Shown: piece by piece, positions 17,176 through 27,276 of the stretch
Position numbering within the stretch: position 1 is the stretch's first letter
How the letters are laid out: every line of letters starts with the position of its first letter
Source of the DNA: Sphingomonas sp. TDK1
GTDB taxonomy: Bacteria; Pseudomonadota; Alphaproteobacteria; Sphingomonadales; Sphingomonadaceae
Direction: 5' to 3'
Assembly: GCF_001650735.1 (NCBI RefSeq)
Contig: NZ_LXVY01000002.1
Coordinates: 62,001-126,000, forward strand
Length of the DNA: 64,000 bases
Notes under the pieces: generated by a model
What the model was told of the DNA's origin: nothing
What the model saw: the letters and a program-made list of their open reading frames with translations, nothing else
The model's database searches: none
Program-made: the position numbers and the translations under genes

Positions 17176-19515
17176 TCAGTTGCCCGGGCGCTCGATCCGG
17201 TATTCCTTCGGCGGCGGCGCGCCCATCAGGTTCTCGACGAAATAGTCCCAGCGACGGCGCATCATATAGTAGGATTGGTCGCCATAGCCGTGGTGCGCGC
17301 GCGGAAACAGGACGAGGTCGAAATCCTTGTTGGCCTTTTCCAGCGCGTCGACCACCAGCAGTGTCGACGATACCGGCACATTGTCGTCGAGCATGCCGTG
17401 CGCCAGCAGCAGCTTGCCCTTCAGGTTCTTGGCGATGTCCTGGTTTGCCTGTAGGTCGTAGTTGCTCTTTTCGCCTTGGCGTTCGAGCAGGCCGAGATAT
17501 TTCTCGTAGAAATCGTCCTCATAGTTGCGGTTGTCGTGATTGCCGCTCTCGGAGATCCCGACCTTGAAGAAATCGGGATAGAGGAACATCGCCGTCGCGG
17601 TCGCATTACCGCCGCCCGAATGGCCCCAGATGCCGACCCGGTCGAGGTCGATCCAGGCATAGCGCTTGCCCAGATCCTTGATGCCGCTGGCCTGGTCGGG
17701 GACCGCCTGTTTGCCCATGTCGCGATAATAATAGTCCTGGAAGGCCTTCGAACGACGCGGCGTGCCCAGCGCGTCGATCTCGACCACGGCAAAGCCCAGT
17801 TGCGCCAGCGCACCCGCATCCCCCTGGGACGCGGCGAACTGTCGCGAGGGGATCGTCCCCATGAACGGGCCCGGATAGACATAGTCGATCACCGGATATT
17901 TGCGCTGCGGATCGAGCCCCGCCGGCTTGAACAACAGGCCATGGCAGAGGGTCTTGCCGTCGCTGCATTGGACGGCGATGCTCTCCGGCGCCTGCCAGCC
18001 GGCCGCCTGCAGACGCGTCGCGTCGCCCTTTGCCAACGTCTCGACCACCGATCCGTCGGCGCGGCGCAGCACGGCGGTCTGCGGCTGCTGCGGAGTCGAA
18101 TAGATGTCGACGAAATAGCGCCCGTCGCTCGACGGGAACGCGATATGATCCTGCTTCTCCGATGTCAGCAGCTTGGGCTTTCCGCCCTTCAGGTCGATCG
18201 CATAGATGCTGCGATAATAGGGATCGGTGCCGGGCTCGCGGCCGACACCGGCGACCAGCATCTTGCCGCTACGCTCGTCGATGAAGACCGGGTGGTCGAC
18301 ATTCCACTGGCCCTGGGTCACCTGGCGGACCAGCTTGCCGGTGGCAGCGCTGTACAGGTAATAATGGCCCCAGTCGTCGCGCTGCGACCACCACAGGATT
18401 TCGCCGCGCTCGGACAGATAGCGCCAGTTGATCCCTTCGTCATTATAGCCGCTGTCGAACCAGGTCGGCACGGTCTCGGTGAACAGGTCGCGCACCGCAC
18501 CGCTGGCCGCATCGGCGATCCGCACCGTCTCCACCTTGTGGTCACGCGAGGTGGAGACGAAGGCGAGCGTCCGGGCGTCCTTCGCCCACTGCATGTCCTG
18601 CGGCCCCTCGCCGCACACCACGTCGTCGCACAACGAGGAGCGGTGCGGTTCGGCCGGCATCTTGATACGGATCACTTGGCCCGCGTCGACGTCGACGATG
18701 ACGCGCTGGATCTGGATAATCTCCTTGTCGCCGACGAACGGGTATTTCCACGTGTCGACCTTCGAATGGCCGACCTGGGTCGTGGTGGTGGAGAAGTCCG
18801 CAACCGCGCGCTGGTCCTGCTGGAAGGTCGCCAGCTTTCTGGAGTCCGGGGACCAGATCACGATCGCCTGGTCCGAATGCTTCCAGCCGGCATTGTCCGT
18901 CGCGTAGCCGAAGTCCCTGACGCCGTCGGTGGTCAGCTGCCGCTCCGCGCCCGTCGCCATGTCGCGGACCCACAGGTTCCAGTCGCGGACGAAGGCGGCG
19001 CGCTTGCCGTCCGGAGAGAGCACCGCATCGGCCGGGCCCTGCTGCGCCAGATAGCCGGCGATCTGCCCGGCGCTCGGCGCTGCCGATTCCTTGCAAGCAT
19101 AGGGCTGCGCCATGGCGCACGCATAGCGCTTGCCGCCGACGGTGAGGACCGCGCTGTTCTTGGCGAGATTCGGCGCGAAATCGCTGATGTACAGCTTGGC
19201 GGGGTCCTGCTCCTTCAGTCCGGCGGCGTTGAGCGACGCCAGCAGCGCTTTGGTCTGGAACGCCGCCTTCTTGGTGCGCTTGGCGGCGTCGACCAGCAGG
19301 ATCTTCGGCATGCCGTGGTCGGTGTCGACATACCAGAAGCGGCTTGCGTCGATCCAGTGTACCGAACGCACCGCATGGTCGACCAGCGGCGCGGTCCAGG
19401 GCGCCAGCTGGTGCGCGGCGCGGCTATAATCTGAGTCGGTTAGCACCGGGCGTTGCTGCGCGGTCGCGGTGCCGGCGGTCAGGGAAGCCAGAAGACAGCA
19501 GGCGATCAGGCGCAT
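17176..19515 (-). CDS. Secreted S9 family peptidase (dipeptidyl-peptidase IV type)
   Basis: This 779-residue serine peptidase has a cleavable signal (MRLIACCLLASLTAGTATA). An eight-bladed β-propeller-like N-terminal domain (about 60-520) is followed by an α/β-hydrolase domain. The catalytic triad is visible: Ser633 in WGHSGGG, Asp in HGMLDDNVP, and His in RAHHGYGD. The DPP IV N-terminal pattern around GMPKILLVD and WSPDSRKLATFQQDQR supports subfamily S9B. It should cleave short peptides in the periplasm or outside the cell. ATG at 19515 gives a proper signal peptide; the frame stays open upstream but the extra sequence is not protein-like. It stands alone, downstream of the gcv terminator on the same strand. 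Confidence 0.92.
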   Translation of the reverse strand: MRLIACCLLASLTAGTATAQQRPVLTDSDYSRAAHQLAPWTAPLVDHAVRSVHWIDASRFWYVDTDHGMPKILLVDAAKRTKKAAFQTKALLASLNAAGLKEQDPAKLYISDFAPNLAKNSAVLTVGGKRYACAMAQPYACKESAAPSAGQIAGYLAQQGPADAVLSPDGKRAAFVRDWNLWVRDMATGAERQLTTDGVRDFGYATDNAGWKHSDQAIVIWSPDSRKLATFQQDQRAVADFSTTTTQVGHSKVDTWKYPFVGDKEIIQIQRVIVDVDAGQVIRIKMPAEPHRSSLCDDVVCGEGPQDMQWAKDARTLAFVSTSRDHKVETVRIADAASGAVRDLFTETVPTWFDSGYNDEGINWRYLSERGEILWWSQRDDWGHYYLYSAATGKLVRQVTQGQWNVDHPVFIDERSGKMLVAGVGREPGTDPYYRSIYAIDLKGGKPKLLTSEKQDHIAFPSSDGRYFVDIYSTPQQPQTAVLRRADGSVVETLAKGDATRLQAAGWQAPESIAVQCSDGKTLCHGLLFKPAGLDPQRKYPVIDYVYPGPFMGTIPSRQFAASQGDAGALAQLGFAVVEIDALGTPRRSKAFQDYYYRDMGKQAVPDQASGIKDLGKRYAWIDLDRVGIWGHSGGGNATATAMFLYPDFFKVGISESGNHDNRNYEDDFYEKYLGLLERQGEKSNYDLQANQDIAKNLKGKLLLAHGMLDDNVPVSSTLLVVDALEKANKDFDLVLFPRAHHGYGDQSYYMMRRRWDYFVENLMGAPPPKEYRIERPGN

Positions 19516-19682
19516 CGAGAGACTTTCCGAAAGGAGAGGAGTCGGCCAGCCGCAGGGAGGAGGGCCCAAGGCGCATGACCTGCCGCTTCCCCCATGCGGA
19601 CCCGGCGCAGTGCGAACGGGCACAACCTGTATGCAGAGCAGCGGTCGTGACCGCAATAGTCCCAGCTACCTTCCCCAAACGC

Positions 19683-19718
19683 AAAACGCCGGCTGGAAGC
19701 GGGGGCTTCCAACCGGCG
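19683..19718 (-). terminator. Intrinsic terminator of the glycine cleavage operon
   Basis: On the minus strand a 14-bp stem (arms 19705-19718 and 19687-19700, one mismatch) with a four-base loop is followed by TTTTGCGTTT. It lies about 35 bases past the gcvPB stop, before the S9 peptidase gene on the same strand. Confidence 0.82.
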
Positions 19719-19751
19719 TGTGCGACCCTCTCGGGGGGTAACGGGTCGGTG

Positions 19752-21323
19752 TTACTCGGCCGCTTCGGCGGGTGCCGCGTCCTTGTAGGCCAGCACCGGC
19801 TTGCGCGCGGCGAGCGTCTCGTCAAGGCGGCGGCGGGGCGCGAAGTGCGGGGCGCTCTTCAGCGCCGCCTCGCCCTGCTTGGCCTTGCTGGCGACGTTGC
19901 GGAACGCGCCGATGAACTGGTCGAGCGCCGCCTTGCTCTCGGTCTCGGTCGGCTCGACCAGCATCGCGCCGTGGACGACCAGCGGGAAATACACCGTCAT
20001 CGGGTGATAGCCCTCGTCGATCAGCCCCTTGGCGATGTCGATCGTCGAGAAGCCCTCGGGCAGGCCCTTGTCGCTGAAGATCGCCTCATGCATGCATGGG
20101 CCGGTCTTGGCGAAGGGCGCGTCGAGCACGTCCTCCATCGAACGCAGCACATAGTTGGCGTTGAGCACCGAATCCTCGGCGACCTGGCGCAGGCCGTCGG
20201 CACCGTGGCTGAGGATATAGGTCAGCGCGCGGGTGAACATGCCCATCTGGCCGTGGAAGGCGGTCATGCGGCCAAAAGTGCCGGCATGATGCTCCTCGGC
20301 ATTCTCTTCCTCGACGATGCGATAGCCGCTGTCGGTCTTCTCGACGAAGGGCAGCGGCGCGTACGGCGCCAGCGCCGCCGACAGCACCACCGGCCCCGAA
20401 CCCGGGCCGCCGCCGCCATGCGGGGTGGAGAAGGTCTTGTGCAGGTTGATGTGCATCGCATCGACGCCGAGGTCGCCCGGGCGCACCCGGCCGACGATCG
20501 CGTTGAAGTTGGCGCCGTCGCAATAGACATAGCCGCCGGCGGCGTGGACCGCGTCGGAAATGTCCTTGAGGTCCGGCTCGAACAGCCCGCAGGTGTTCGG
20601 GTTGGTGATCATCACGCCGGCGATGTCAGGCCCCAGCCGCGCCTTGAGCGCCGCCACGTCGACCCGGCCCTCCGGCGTCGCGGGGATGTCCTCCACCGCG
20701 AAGCCGGCGAACGCCGCCGTCGCCGGGTTGGTGCCGTGCGCGGACTCGGGCACCAGCATGATGCGGCGCGCGGTCTCGCCCTTGGCGTCGAGCGCGGCGC
20801 GGATCGCCAGCACGCCGCAGAGTTCGCCATGCGCGCCTGCCTTGGGGCTCATCGCCACGGCCTGCATGCCGGTGAGCGTGATCAGCCAGTGCGCCAGCTG
20901 GTCGATCGCCTCCAGCGCGCCCTGCACGGTATCGACGGGTGCAAGCGGGTGGATGTCGGCGAAGCCCGGCAGGCGCGCCATCCGCTCGTTGAGGCGCGGA
21001 TTGTGCTTCATCGTGCAGCTGCCCAGCGGGAACAGGCCGAGGTCGATCGCATAGTTCTGGCGGCTGAGGCGGGTATAGTGGCGCACCGTCTCCGGCTCGG
21101 ACAGGCCCGGCAGGCCGATCGGCTTGCTACGCTCCATGCCCGCGAGGCGCGACTTGCCCGCGGGGGCCTCGCCGAAATCGACGCCGGTGGTGTCGGTGGA
21201 GCCGATCTCGAAGATCAGCGCCTCTTCCAGCATCAGCGCGCGGTTGCCGGTGAAGGTGGCGGCGTCGCTTTCGCCGGCCTGCGGCGTGGTGGGGCGCCAG
21301 CCCGACTGGTTGATCGTGCTCAT
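19752..21323 (-). CDS. gcvPB: Glycine dehydrogenase (decarboxylating) subunit 2, P-protein β
   Basis: This 523-residue subunit is one half of the two-subunit P-protein, which decarboxylates glycine and passes the aminomethyl group to GcvH. The PLP lysine is Lys296 in [19 protein letters not shown], and [12 protein letters not shown] and AHGTNPA are family signatures. ATG at 21323 overlaps the gcvPA stop by four bases; the open frame continues upstream inside gcvPA but is not real there. It is the last gene of the operon, with a terminator just downstream. Confidence 0.95.
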   Translation of the reverse strand: MSTINQSGWRPTTPQAGESDAATFTGNRALMLEEALIFEIGSTDTTGVDFGEAPAGKSRLAGMERSKPIGLPGLSEPETVRHYTRLSRQNYAIDLGLFPLGSCTMKHNPRLNERMARLPGFADIHPLAPVDTVQGALEAIDQLAHWLITLTGMQAVAMSPKAGAHGELCGVLAIRAALDAKGETARRIMLVPESAHGTNPATAAFAGFAVEDIPATPEGRVDVAALKARLGPDIAGVMITNPNTCGLFEPDLKDISDAVHAAGGYVYCDGANFNAIVGRVRPGDLGVDAMHINLHKTFSTPHGGGGPGSGPVVLSAALAPYAPLPFVEKTDSGYRIVEEENAEEHHAGTFGRMTAFHGQMGMFTRALTYILSHGADGLRQVAEDSVLNANYVLRSMEDVLDAPFAKTGPCMHEAIFSDKGLPEGFSTIDIAKGLIDEGYHPMTVYFPLVVHGAMLVEPTETESKAALDQFIGAFRNVASKAKQGEAALKSAPHFAPRRRLDETLAARKPVLAYKDAAPAEAAE

Positions 21324-22678
21324 GCCAGCACCTCCTCGAGTGCGGAGGCAAGCGTCTCGACGTCCTCCTCCGTGGTGGTTTCGGTGACCGCGACGACGAG
21401 GCCGTTCTCCAGCTCCGTCACGCCCGGATAGAGTCGGCCGAGCGACACGCCGGCCAGGATGCCCTTGTCCGCCAGCTGGCGGACGACGGGGCGCGCTTCC
21501 TTGGACAGCTTCAGCGTGAATTCGTTGAAGAACCGGTCGGTGACCAGCTCGACCCCGTCCACTTCGGCGAGGCGATCGGCGGCGGCGCTGGCGCCGACAT
21601 GGTTGAGCTCGGCGAGCTGGCGCAGGCCCTTTTCGCCCAGCAGCGTCATGTGCACCGACATGGCAAGCGCGCACAGCACCGAGCTGGTGCAGATGTTCGA
21701 CGTCGCCTTTTCGCGGCGGATATGCTGCTCGCGGGTGGAGAGCGTCAGCACGAAGCCGCGCTTGCCGCTGGCGTCCACCGTTTCACCACAGAGCCGGCCC
21801 GGCATCTGGCGGACCAGCTTTTCCGAGCAGGCGAACAGGCCCACATAAGGACCGCCGAACTGGAGGCCGACGCCGAGCGACTGGCCCTCGCCGACGACGA
21901 TGTCCGCGCCCATCTCGCCCGGCGCCTTGATCGCCCCCAGCGCCACCGGCTCGGTGACCACGGCGATCAGCAGCGCCTTCTTGGCGTGGCAGGCCTCGGC
22001 CAGCGCCGACATGTCCTCGATGCGGCCGAGAATGTCGGGATACTGGACGACGACGCACGAGGTGTCGGCGTCGATGGAGTTAATGAGGTCGAGCGTGTCG
22101 GGTTCGGGGCTCAGCGTCGGCACGCCGGTGACGAGCTGGTCGCCGGTGAAGCGCGCCATCGTCTTGGCGACCGAGACATAATGCGGGTGCAGGCCGCCCG
22201 AGAGGATCGCCTTGCCGCGCTTGGTGACGCGGCGCGCCATCGAGATCGCTTCCCAGCACGCGGTCGAGCCGTCGTACATCGAGGCGTTGGCGACGTCGCA
22301 ACCCAGCAGCCGGGCGATCTGGCTCTGGAACTCGAACATCATCTGCAGCGTGCCCTGCGCGATTTCCGGCTGGTAGGGCGTGTAGGCGGTGAGGAACTCG
22401 CCGCGCTGGATGAGGTGGTCGACCGAGGCCGGCACATGGTGGCGATAGGCCCCCGCCCCCAGGAAGAACGGCGCTTCGCCGGCCGCCAGGTTCTTGCGCG
22501 CCAGCGCGGTCATGTGGCGTTCGACCGCGAGCTCCGATGCGTGCATCGGCAGGCCGGCGATCGGCCCGCTGAGGCGGGCGCTTTCGGGCACGTCGACGAA
22601 CAGATCGTCGATCGACTGGGCGCCGATCGTGCCAAGCATCGCCTGACGGTCGGCCGGGGTAAGGGGCAGGTAGCGCAT
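21320..22678 (-). CDS. gcvPA: Glycine dehydrogenase (decarboxylating) subunit 1, P-protein α
   Basis: This 452-residue subunit begins [19 protein letters not shown] and carries the family's conserved [35 protein letters not shown] and the [18 protein letters not shown] segment. It pairs with gcvPB. ATG at 22678 is chosen because everything upstream in the frame is intergenic repeat sequence. The 266-base gap to gcvH is filled with palindromic repeats, unusual inside an otherwise tight operon. Confidence 0.95.
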   Translation of the reverse strand: MRYLPLTPADRQAMLGTIGAQSIDDLFVDVPESARLSGPIAGLPMHASELAVERHMTALARKNLAAGEAPFFLGAGAYRHHVPASVDHLIQRGEFLTAYTPYQPEIAQGTLQMMFEFQSQIARLLGCDVANASMYDGSTACWEAISMARRVTKRGKAILSGGLHPHYVSVAKTMARFTGDQLVTGVPTLSPEPDTLDLINSIDADTSCVVVQYPDILGRIEDMSALAEACHAKKALLIAVVTEPVALGAIKAPGEMGADIVVGEGQSLGVGLQFGGPYVGLFACSEKLVRQMPGRLCGETVDASGKRGFVLTLSTREQHIRREKATSNICTSSVLCALAMSVHMTLLGEKGLRQLAELNHVGASAAADRLAEVDGVELVTDRFFNEFTLKLSKEARPVVRQLADKGILAGVSLGRLYPGVTELENGLVVAVTETTTEEDVETLASALEEVLA

Positions 22679-22690
22679 CGACTGTCCTAC

Positions 22691-22936
22691 TCCCCTCCCG
22701 CATGCGGGAGGGGTTGGGGGTGGGTGCCCGCCATCCGCGGGCCTTTCGGTTTTGGGGTGAGCGTGGGCCCACCCCCTGCCCCCTCCCGCACGCGGGAGGG
22801 GAAGAATCTCGTGGCCCCTCCCACTTCTAAGCCCCTCCCCTTCAGGGGAGGGGTTGGGGTGGGGCAGTCCGGTCAGCGGGGCGGATCGCTCGTGGAGAGG
22901 CCCCCACCCCAACCCCTCCCCTGAAGGGGAGGGGCT
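22691..22936. repeat. Cluster of four GC-rich palindromic repeats inside the gcv operon
   Basis: Four 22-bp palindromes of the form CCCCTCCC...GGGAGGGG lie at 22692-22713, 22780-22801, 22832-22853 and 22913-22934. The last two belong to about 36-nt elements in inverted orientation separated by about 40 bases, so the whole can fold into a long cruciform or RNA stem. This is the layout of REP/BIME-type elements. A 38-base stretch (22899-22936) is repeated exactly inside uvrA at 58323-58360. They sit between gcvH and gcvPA in the transcript, so could affect mRNA stability or stoichiometry (inference). Confidence 0.9.
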
Positions 22937-22944
22937 AAATCACA

Positions 22945-23316
22945 TCACAGCTTGCTCACGAACGCCTGATACTTGGCCTCGTTCATCAGGCCTTCCAGCT
23001 CGCTCTCGTCGCTGAGCGTCATCTTGAAGAACCAGCCTTCGCCTTCCGGATCTTCGTTCACCAGCGCGGGGTTCTCGGCGAGGTCTTCATTGCCCTCGAC
23101 GACGGTGCCCGACACCGGTGCATAGACGTCCGAAGCCGCCTTCACGCTCTCGACAACGGCGGCATCGTCGCCCTTGGTCAGTTCCTTGCCCTCGTCGGGC
23201 ACTTCGACGAACACGATGTCGCCGAGCTGGCTCTGGGCATATTCGGTGATGCCGACCGTCGCGACGTCGCCGTCGACTTCGATCCACTCATGGTCTTCGG
23301 TAAAATAACGGCTCAT
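22945..23316 (-). CDS. gcvH: Glycine cleavage system H protein
   Basis: This 123-residue lipoyl carrier starts [17 protein letters not shown] and has the lipoylation site Lys59 in ESVKAAS within [20 protein letters not shown], and the GEGWFFKM segment. It carries the aminomethyl intermediate between P-, T- and L-proteins. ATG at 23316 lies one base beyond the gcvT stop. Length matches the family. Confidence 0.96.
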   Translation of the reverse strand: MSRYFTEDHEWIEVDGDVATVGITEYAQSQLGDIVFVEVPDEGKELTKGDDAAVVESVKAASDVYAPVSGTVVEGNEDLAENPALVNEDPEGEGWFFKMTLSDESELEGLMNEAKYQAFVSKL

Positions 23317-23317
23317 G

Positions 23318-24478
23318 TCACGCTCCCTTTCGGACATAGCGGTGGGGTACGAAGGGCATCGCAACGACCTCCGCGGAATGCTGCTTGCCCCGCTGGACAA
23401 GCGTAATCTTGGTGCCGGCCGCTGCAAGGGCCGACGGCACATAGGCCATCGCAATCGGCTTCTGCACCGAAGGCGCGAACCCGCCCGAAGTGACCTTGCC
23501 GACTTCCGCGCCCGAAGCATCGACCACCGCCGCGCCTTCCCGCACCGGCTGGCGGCCCTCGACGATCAGGCCGACGCGCTTCATCGCGCCGCCCTGCTCG
23601 CGCTCGGCGAGGATGCGATCTGCACCGGCGAAGCCACCCTCTTCGCGGCGGCGCTTGGACAGCGCGAAGCCGAGATCGGCGGCGACCGGCGTGGTCTCCA
23701 GATCGAGGTCATGGCCGTAGAGCGGCAGCCCGGCCTCGAGGCGCAGCGAATCGCGCGCGCCCAGGCCGATCGGCTTGACTTCGGGCTGCGCGGTGAGCGC
23801 GTCGGCGAACGCCTCCGCCGCCTCGCCCGGCAGCGAGATCTCGTAGCCGTCCTCGCCGGTATAGCCCGAGCGGCTGACCCAGAGCGGGTTGCCGTTCCAC
23901 GCGAACGCGGCGGCGGTCATGAACACCAGCTTCTCAACGCCGGGCAGCACGCGGGCGAGCGCGGTGACCGCCTCCGGCCCCTGCAGCGCCAGCAACGCCT
24001 GGTCTTCGAGGTGGTTGATCGTCACTTCGTCGGGCAGGAACTCGCGGAACACGCCGAGATCGTCCCACTTGGTAGCACCGTTGACGACCATATAGATCGT
24101 GCCGCCGTCGATCTCGAAGGCGTTGTCCGCGGGCAGGCGAGTCATCATCAGGTCGTCATGGATGCCGCCTTCTTCGCTGAGCAGCAGCGAATAGCGCATC
24201 CGGCCCTCGCCCAGGCCCTTCACGTCGCCCGGCAGCAGCTTTTCGAGACCGGCATCGAAGTCGACACCCGAGAAAAGCAGTTGGCCCATATGGCTGACGT
24301 CGAACAGCCCGGCATGCTCGCGCGTCCAGAGATGCTCGGCCATGATGCCTTCATACTGGACCGGCATCGCATAGCCCGCGAACGGCACCATCCGGCCGCC
24401 GCGCGCGCGGTGCCAGGCGTCGAGCGGCAACGTCTCGATCGGCAGGTCGGTGGCGGTGTCTTCGGCGGCTTCGCTCAT
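23318..24478 (-). CDS. gcvT: Aminomethyltransferase, glycine cleavage T protein
   Basis: This 386-residue tetrahydrofolate-dependent enzyme has [27 protein letters not shown] and [21 protein letters not shown], all diagnostic of GcvT, and a C-terminal barrel ([22 protein letters not shown]). It is the first gene of the operon and lies behind a tandem glycine riboswitch. ATG at 24478 is the first plausible start after the riboswitch. Confidence 0.96.
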   Translation of the reverse strand: MSEAAEDTATDLPIETLPLDAWHRARGGRMVPFAGYAMPVQYEGIMAEHLWTREHAGLFDVSHMGQLLFSGVDFDAGLEKLLPGDVKGLGEGRMRYSLLLSEEGGIHDDLMMTRLPADNAFEIDGGTIYMVVNGATKWDDLGVFREFLPDEVTINHLEDQALLALQGPEAVTALARVLPGVEKLVFMTAAAFAWNGNPLWVSRSGYTGEDGYEISLPGEAAEAFADALTAQPEVKPIGLGARDSLRLEAGLPLYGHDLDLETTPVAADLGFALSKRRREEGGFAGADRILAEREQGGAMKRVGLIVEGRQPVREGAAVVDASGAEVGKVTSGGFAPSVQKPIAMAYVPSALAAAGTKITLVQRGKQHSAEVVAMPFVPHRYVRKGA

Positions 24479-24542
24479 CGGGGCACTCCGGGCATCAAGG
24501 GTTCAACGGCGCGCATGGAGCCGAGCCCCCCGCAACACCATC

Positions 24543-24726
24543 GCCCCCTCTGTCACGGAACCTGAGAGCTTTCGCACGGGTTTGGGCCCGGCTTACCCCT
24601 TCGGTGGAGCCCAGCCTCGAAGGCCGGCTCGCTTTCCAGAGTGTCGTGGCCTGCGCGGTCCTCGGTGCCTGAGAGATTCCGGGGCGGTTGCTCCTTCGGC
24701 GATCCGGCGAACCGGATTCTCTCCCG
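24543..24726 (-). ncRNA. Tandem glycine riboswitch upstream of gcvT
   Basis: On the minus strand two consecutive glycine aptamers can be read. The first starts with GGGAGAG, has the core CCGAAGGAGCAACCGCC and closes with TCTCTCAGGCACC. The second has CACCGAAGGGGTAAGCC and closes with AGCTCTCAGGTTCCGTGACAGAGG. The short linker between them is as in classical tandem glycine riboswitches. About 65 bases separate it from the gcvT ATG. It is expected to turn on the operon when glycine is high. Confidence 0.95.
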
Positions 24727-24817
24727 CGCATGCCCATGCCGGTCGCCCGGCATCGACAACGCCGCCTTGGCGGGCGCGCTTGTCGGAGTCAATCGGGATT
24801 GCGGTGCATTGCCCACG

Positions 24818-24849
24818 AAAAAAGCCCCGCACCGCAGGGGTGCGAGGCT
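24818..24849 (-). terminator. Intrinsic terminator of the outer-membrane protein gene
   Basis: On the minus strand an 11-bp stem (AGCCTCGCACC / GGTGCGGGGCT, one G-T wobble) with a five-base loop is followed by a run of six T. It lies about 45 bases beyond the stop of the β-barrel gene and insulates it from the riboswitch-gcv operon. Confidence 0.85.
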
Positions 24850-24894
24850 TGTCCGGGAAAGGGGGTGCAGTGGCGCCCCCGCTCCAGCCTTCTA

Positions 24895-25425
24895 TCAGAA
24901 GCGATAGCCGACGCCGGCGAGCACCTGGTGGCGCTCGATATGGTCCGAGGCGTTGGTGTAGCGATACTCGACCTTGCCGAAATAGTGGCCGAAGGTGCGC
25001 TCGACGCCCGCGCCCAGACGGATGCCGTCGACGTTGTCGGCGACGTGCAGCTTGCCCGAGCGGGTGATCACGCGGCTGTTGTCATAGCCGACCTTGCCGT
25101 ACAGCAGGGTGTTCGGCAGCACGACATAGCCCACGCGCGCGCCAGCGTAGAAGTCGCGGCCGCCCTTCACCTGGACGGCACCGACGGTCTTCTTGGCGGT
25201 GGTACCCGTGATTTCGCCATCGACGCCGACCACGAAGTTGCCGCGCTGCAGGTCATAGCCGGCTGCGCCGCCATAGACGAAGCCCGACGCGTCCGGACCC
25301 TTGGTCTCAAGGCGGTCCCATCCGGCAACGGCCTCGACGCGCGGGCCCTGGAAGGTGGCATCCTGTGCGAGTGCGGGAGTCGCCGATGCAACGAGGGCGA
25401 GCGCGGTCACTGCGAAAATACGCAT
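24895..25425 (-). CDS. Small outer-membrane β-barrel protein (OmpA-like/Omp25-like)
   Basis: This 176-residue protein has a clear signal peptide (MRIFAVTALALVASATPALA) followed by alternating β-strands of the eight-stranded barrel type (FVYGGAAGYDLQRGNFVVGVDGEITG, FYAGARVGYVVLPNTLLYGKVGYDNS). It ends in an aromatic C-terminus (LAGVGYRF) recognised by BAM. It belongs to the outer-membrane β-barrel/Omp25-31-like group common in alphaproteobacteria. It is monocistronic with its own terminator. Role is probably structural; no ligand can be inferred. Confidence 0.88.
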   Translation of the reverse strand: MRIFAVTALALVASATPALAQDATFQGPRVEAVAGWDRLETKGPDASGFVYGGAAGYDLQRGNFVVGVDGEITGTTAKKTVGAVQVKGGRDFYAGARVGYVVLPNTLLYGKVGYDNSRVITRSGKLHVADNVDGIRLGAGVERTFGHYFGKVEYRYTNASDHIERHQVLAGVGYRF

Positions 25426-25675
25426 AATCTCTTACCTTTGGACTTGTTACTTATTGCTACAGGATGGCCATCCAGGCCCCCTACCTAGGCGCTCCGTTCG
25501 CGGGTGCAATATGACAGATGGATTACATTGGTATGTGTTGCACATGCGCAACGGTTATGCCTTGGGCTCCGCCGCAAACGCCGAATCACGCCAAGTTGAA
25601 AGCCGGTTCAGGTTCGCTTGACCGGGCTGCCCTGCCGGTATTATCGCCGCCCCAAACATTCGGAGGGAATCGTCG

Positions 25676-26383
25676 ATGGACAAGCTCTACCCCAACGCGA
25701 ACGCAGCGCTGGAAGGGCTGCTGTTCGACGGGATGATGATCTGCGCGGGCGGCTTCGGCCTGAGCGGCATCCCCGAGCGGCTGATCGACGCGATCCAGGC
25801 GGCGGGCGTGAAGGACCTCACCATCGCCTCGAACAATGCCGGCATCGACAATGAGGGCCTGGGCAAGCTGCTGCGCAGCCGCCAGGTCAAGAAGATGATC
25901 TCCTCGTACGTCGGCGAGAACAAGGAGTTCGAGCGGCAGTATCTCTCCGGTGAGCTGGAGGTGGAGTTCTGCCCGCAGGGCACGCTGGCCGAGCGCTGCC
26001 GTGCCGGTGGCGCGGGCATCCCCGGCTTCTACACCAAGACCGGCGTCGGCACGAAGGTGGCCGAGGGCAAGGAAGTGAAGGTCTTCGATGGCGAGGAGTA
26101 TATTCTGGAACGCGGCATCCGCGCCGATCTGTCGATCATCAAGGGTTGGAAGGCCGACGAGGCAGGCAACCTGATCTTCCGCAAGACCGCGCGCAACTTC
26201 AACCAGCCGATGGCCACCGCCAGCCATATGTGCGTGGCCGAAGTGGAGGAAGTAGTGCCGGTCGGCAGCCTCGACCCCGACCAGATCCACCTGCCGGGCA
26301 TCTATGTGAAGCGGCTGATCGTCGGCGCGCCCTATGACAAGAAGATCGAGTTCCGCACCGTCCGCCCGCGCGAGGCGGCATGA
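25676..26383 (+). CDS. scoA: 3-oxoacid CoA-transferase subunit A
   Basis: This 235-residue CoA-transferase α subunit has the [13 protein letters not shown] loop near residue 25, [31 protein letters not shown] and [15 protein letters not shown], matching succinyl-CoA:3-ketoacid transferase subunit A. With subunit B it moves CoA from succinyl-CoA to acetoacetate or a related acid. Start ATG at 25676 has an upstream CGGAGGG site. Subunit B does not follow directly: a phosphatase-like gene intervenes with ATGA overlap. The 250-base gap to the divergent outer-membrane gene presumably holds promoters. Confidence 0.94.
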   Translation: MDKLYPNANAALEGLLFDGMMICAGGFGLSGIPERLIDAIQAAGVKDLTIASNNAGIDNEGLGKLLRSRQVKKMISSYVGENKEFERQYLSGELEVEFCPQGTLAERCRAGGAGIPGFYTKTGVGTKVAEGKEVKVFDGEEYILERGIRADLSIIKGWKADEAGNLIFRKTARNFNQPMATASHMCVAEVEEVVPVGSLDPDQIHLPGIYVKRLIVGAPYDKKIEFRTVRPREAA

Positions 26384-27276
26384 TCCGTACCGCGCTGCTG
26401 CTGGCGGGGGCGGGGCTGGCCTTGTCGGGCTGCGTCGTCGACGCGAGCGTGACACAGGCGCCGCCCGCGCCGGCGGCCGCCCCCGCGCCGGGCGGCGTGC
26501 CGCCAGGGATGCAGTATCTCTACGGCTCGGGCGAGGCGGCGGCGCTGAGCGTGCAGGCGTATAACGTGCTGGTCGACTGGGTCCGGGCCCGCCTGGAGCC
26601 GGTACAAGGCGTGGCGCCGCGCAAGTCGGTGGTGTTCGCGCAGGGCGCGTCGCTCGCGTCGCCCCGGGTTCAGACCTGCGGGACCAAGCCGCCTGCCGTG
26701 GTGTTCGACGTCGACGAGACGCTGCTGCTCAACCTCGGCTATGAGGGCGACGATGCGCAGCGCTCGGGCGGCTGGGATTCGGCGCGCTGGGATCGCTGGG
26801 AAAAGACCGGCGCGATGAAGGTCGCCGCCGTGCCAGGTGCGCTCGACGCGGTGCGCGCGCTCAGGGCGATGGGCGTCACGGTGATCTTCAATACCAATCG
26901 CGCCGCCGCCAGTGCCGAGCAGACCGAAGCCGCGCTGAACTTCGCCGGGCTGGGCCCGGCCAGGCATGGCGAGACGCTGTTCCTCAAGGGTGATGTCGAC
27001 GGCAAGTCGGGCAAGGACGCCCGGCGCGACGCCATTGCCCAGCGCTGGTGCGTGGTGGCGATGGGGGGCGACCAACTCGGCGACTTCACCGACCTGTTCG
27101 CCGGGCTCTCCCCGCCCGAGCGGCGCGCGGCGGCGGCGAGCCCGGCGATCGCGCCCTATTGGGGGCATGGCTGGTTCGTGCTGCCCAACCCCGTCTACGG
27201 AACCGGGCTCGGTTCCACCTATGACCAAACCTTCCCGTCGGCGACGCGCTGGACGGATCCGCAGGAGAAGCACTGA
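26380..27276 (+). CDS. HAD-superfamily acid phosphatase lipoprotein, lodged between CoA-transferase subunits
   Basis: This 298-residue protein has a lipoprotein signal with lipobox LSGC (Cys19), an Ala/Pro linker (about 25-45), and a class B/e(P4)-type HAD phosphatase domain. The catalytic motif I DVDET lies at about 109-113, motif II is in IFNTNR, and acidic residues in [12 protein letters not shown] supply motif IV. It probably dephosphorylates nucleotides or other phosphomonoesters in the periplasm. The start overlaps the scoA stop by four bases and its stop shares a base with the scoB start, so three genes are translationally coupled. This placement of an exported phosphatase inside a cytoplasmic enzyme pair is odd. 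Confidence 0.88.
   Translation: MIRTALLLAGAGLALSGCVVDASVTQAPPAPAAAPAPGGVPPGMQYLYGSGEAAALSVQAYNVLVDWVRARLEPVQGVAPRKSVVFAQGASLASPRVQTCGTKPPAVVFDVDETLLLNLGYEGDDAQRSGGWDSARWDRWEKTGAMKVAAVPGALDAVRALRAMGVTVIFNTNRAAASAEQTEAALNFAGLGPARHGETLFLKGDVDGKSGKDARRDAIAQRWCVVAMGGDQLGDFTDLFAGLSPPERRAAAASPAIAPYWGHGWFVLPNPVYGTGLGSTYDQTFPSATRWTDPQEKH

Noticed and set aside
22691..22936. Palindrome array considered as a CRISPR array
   Set aside because: Units are themselves palindromic, irregularly spaced, mutually inverted and without cas genes; they fit REP/BIME elements.
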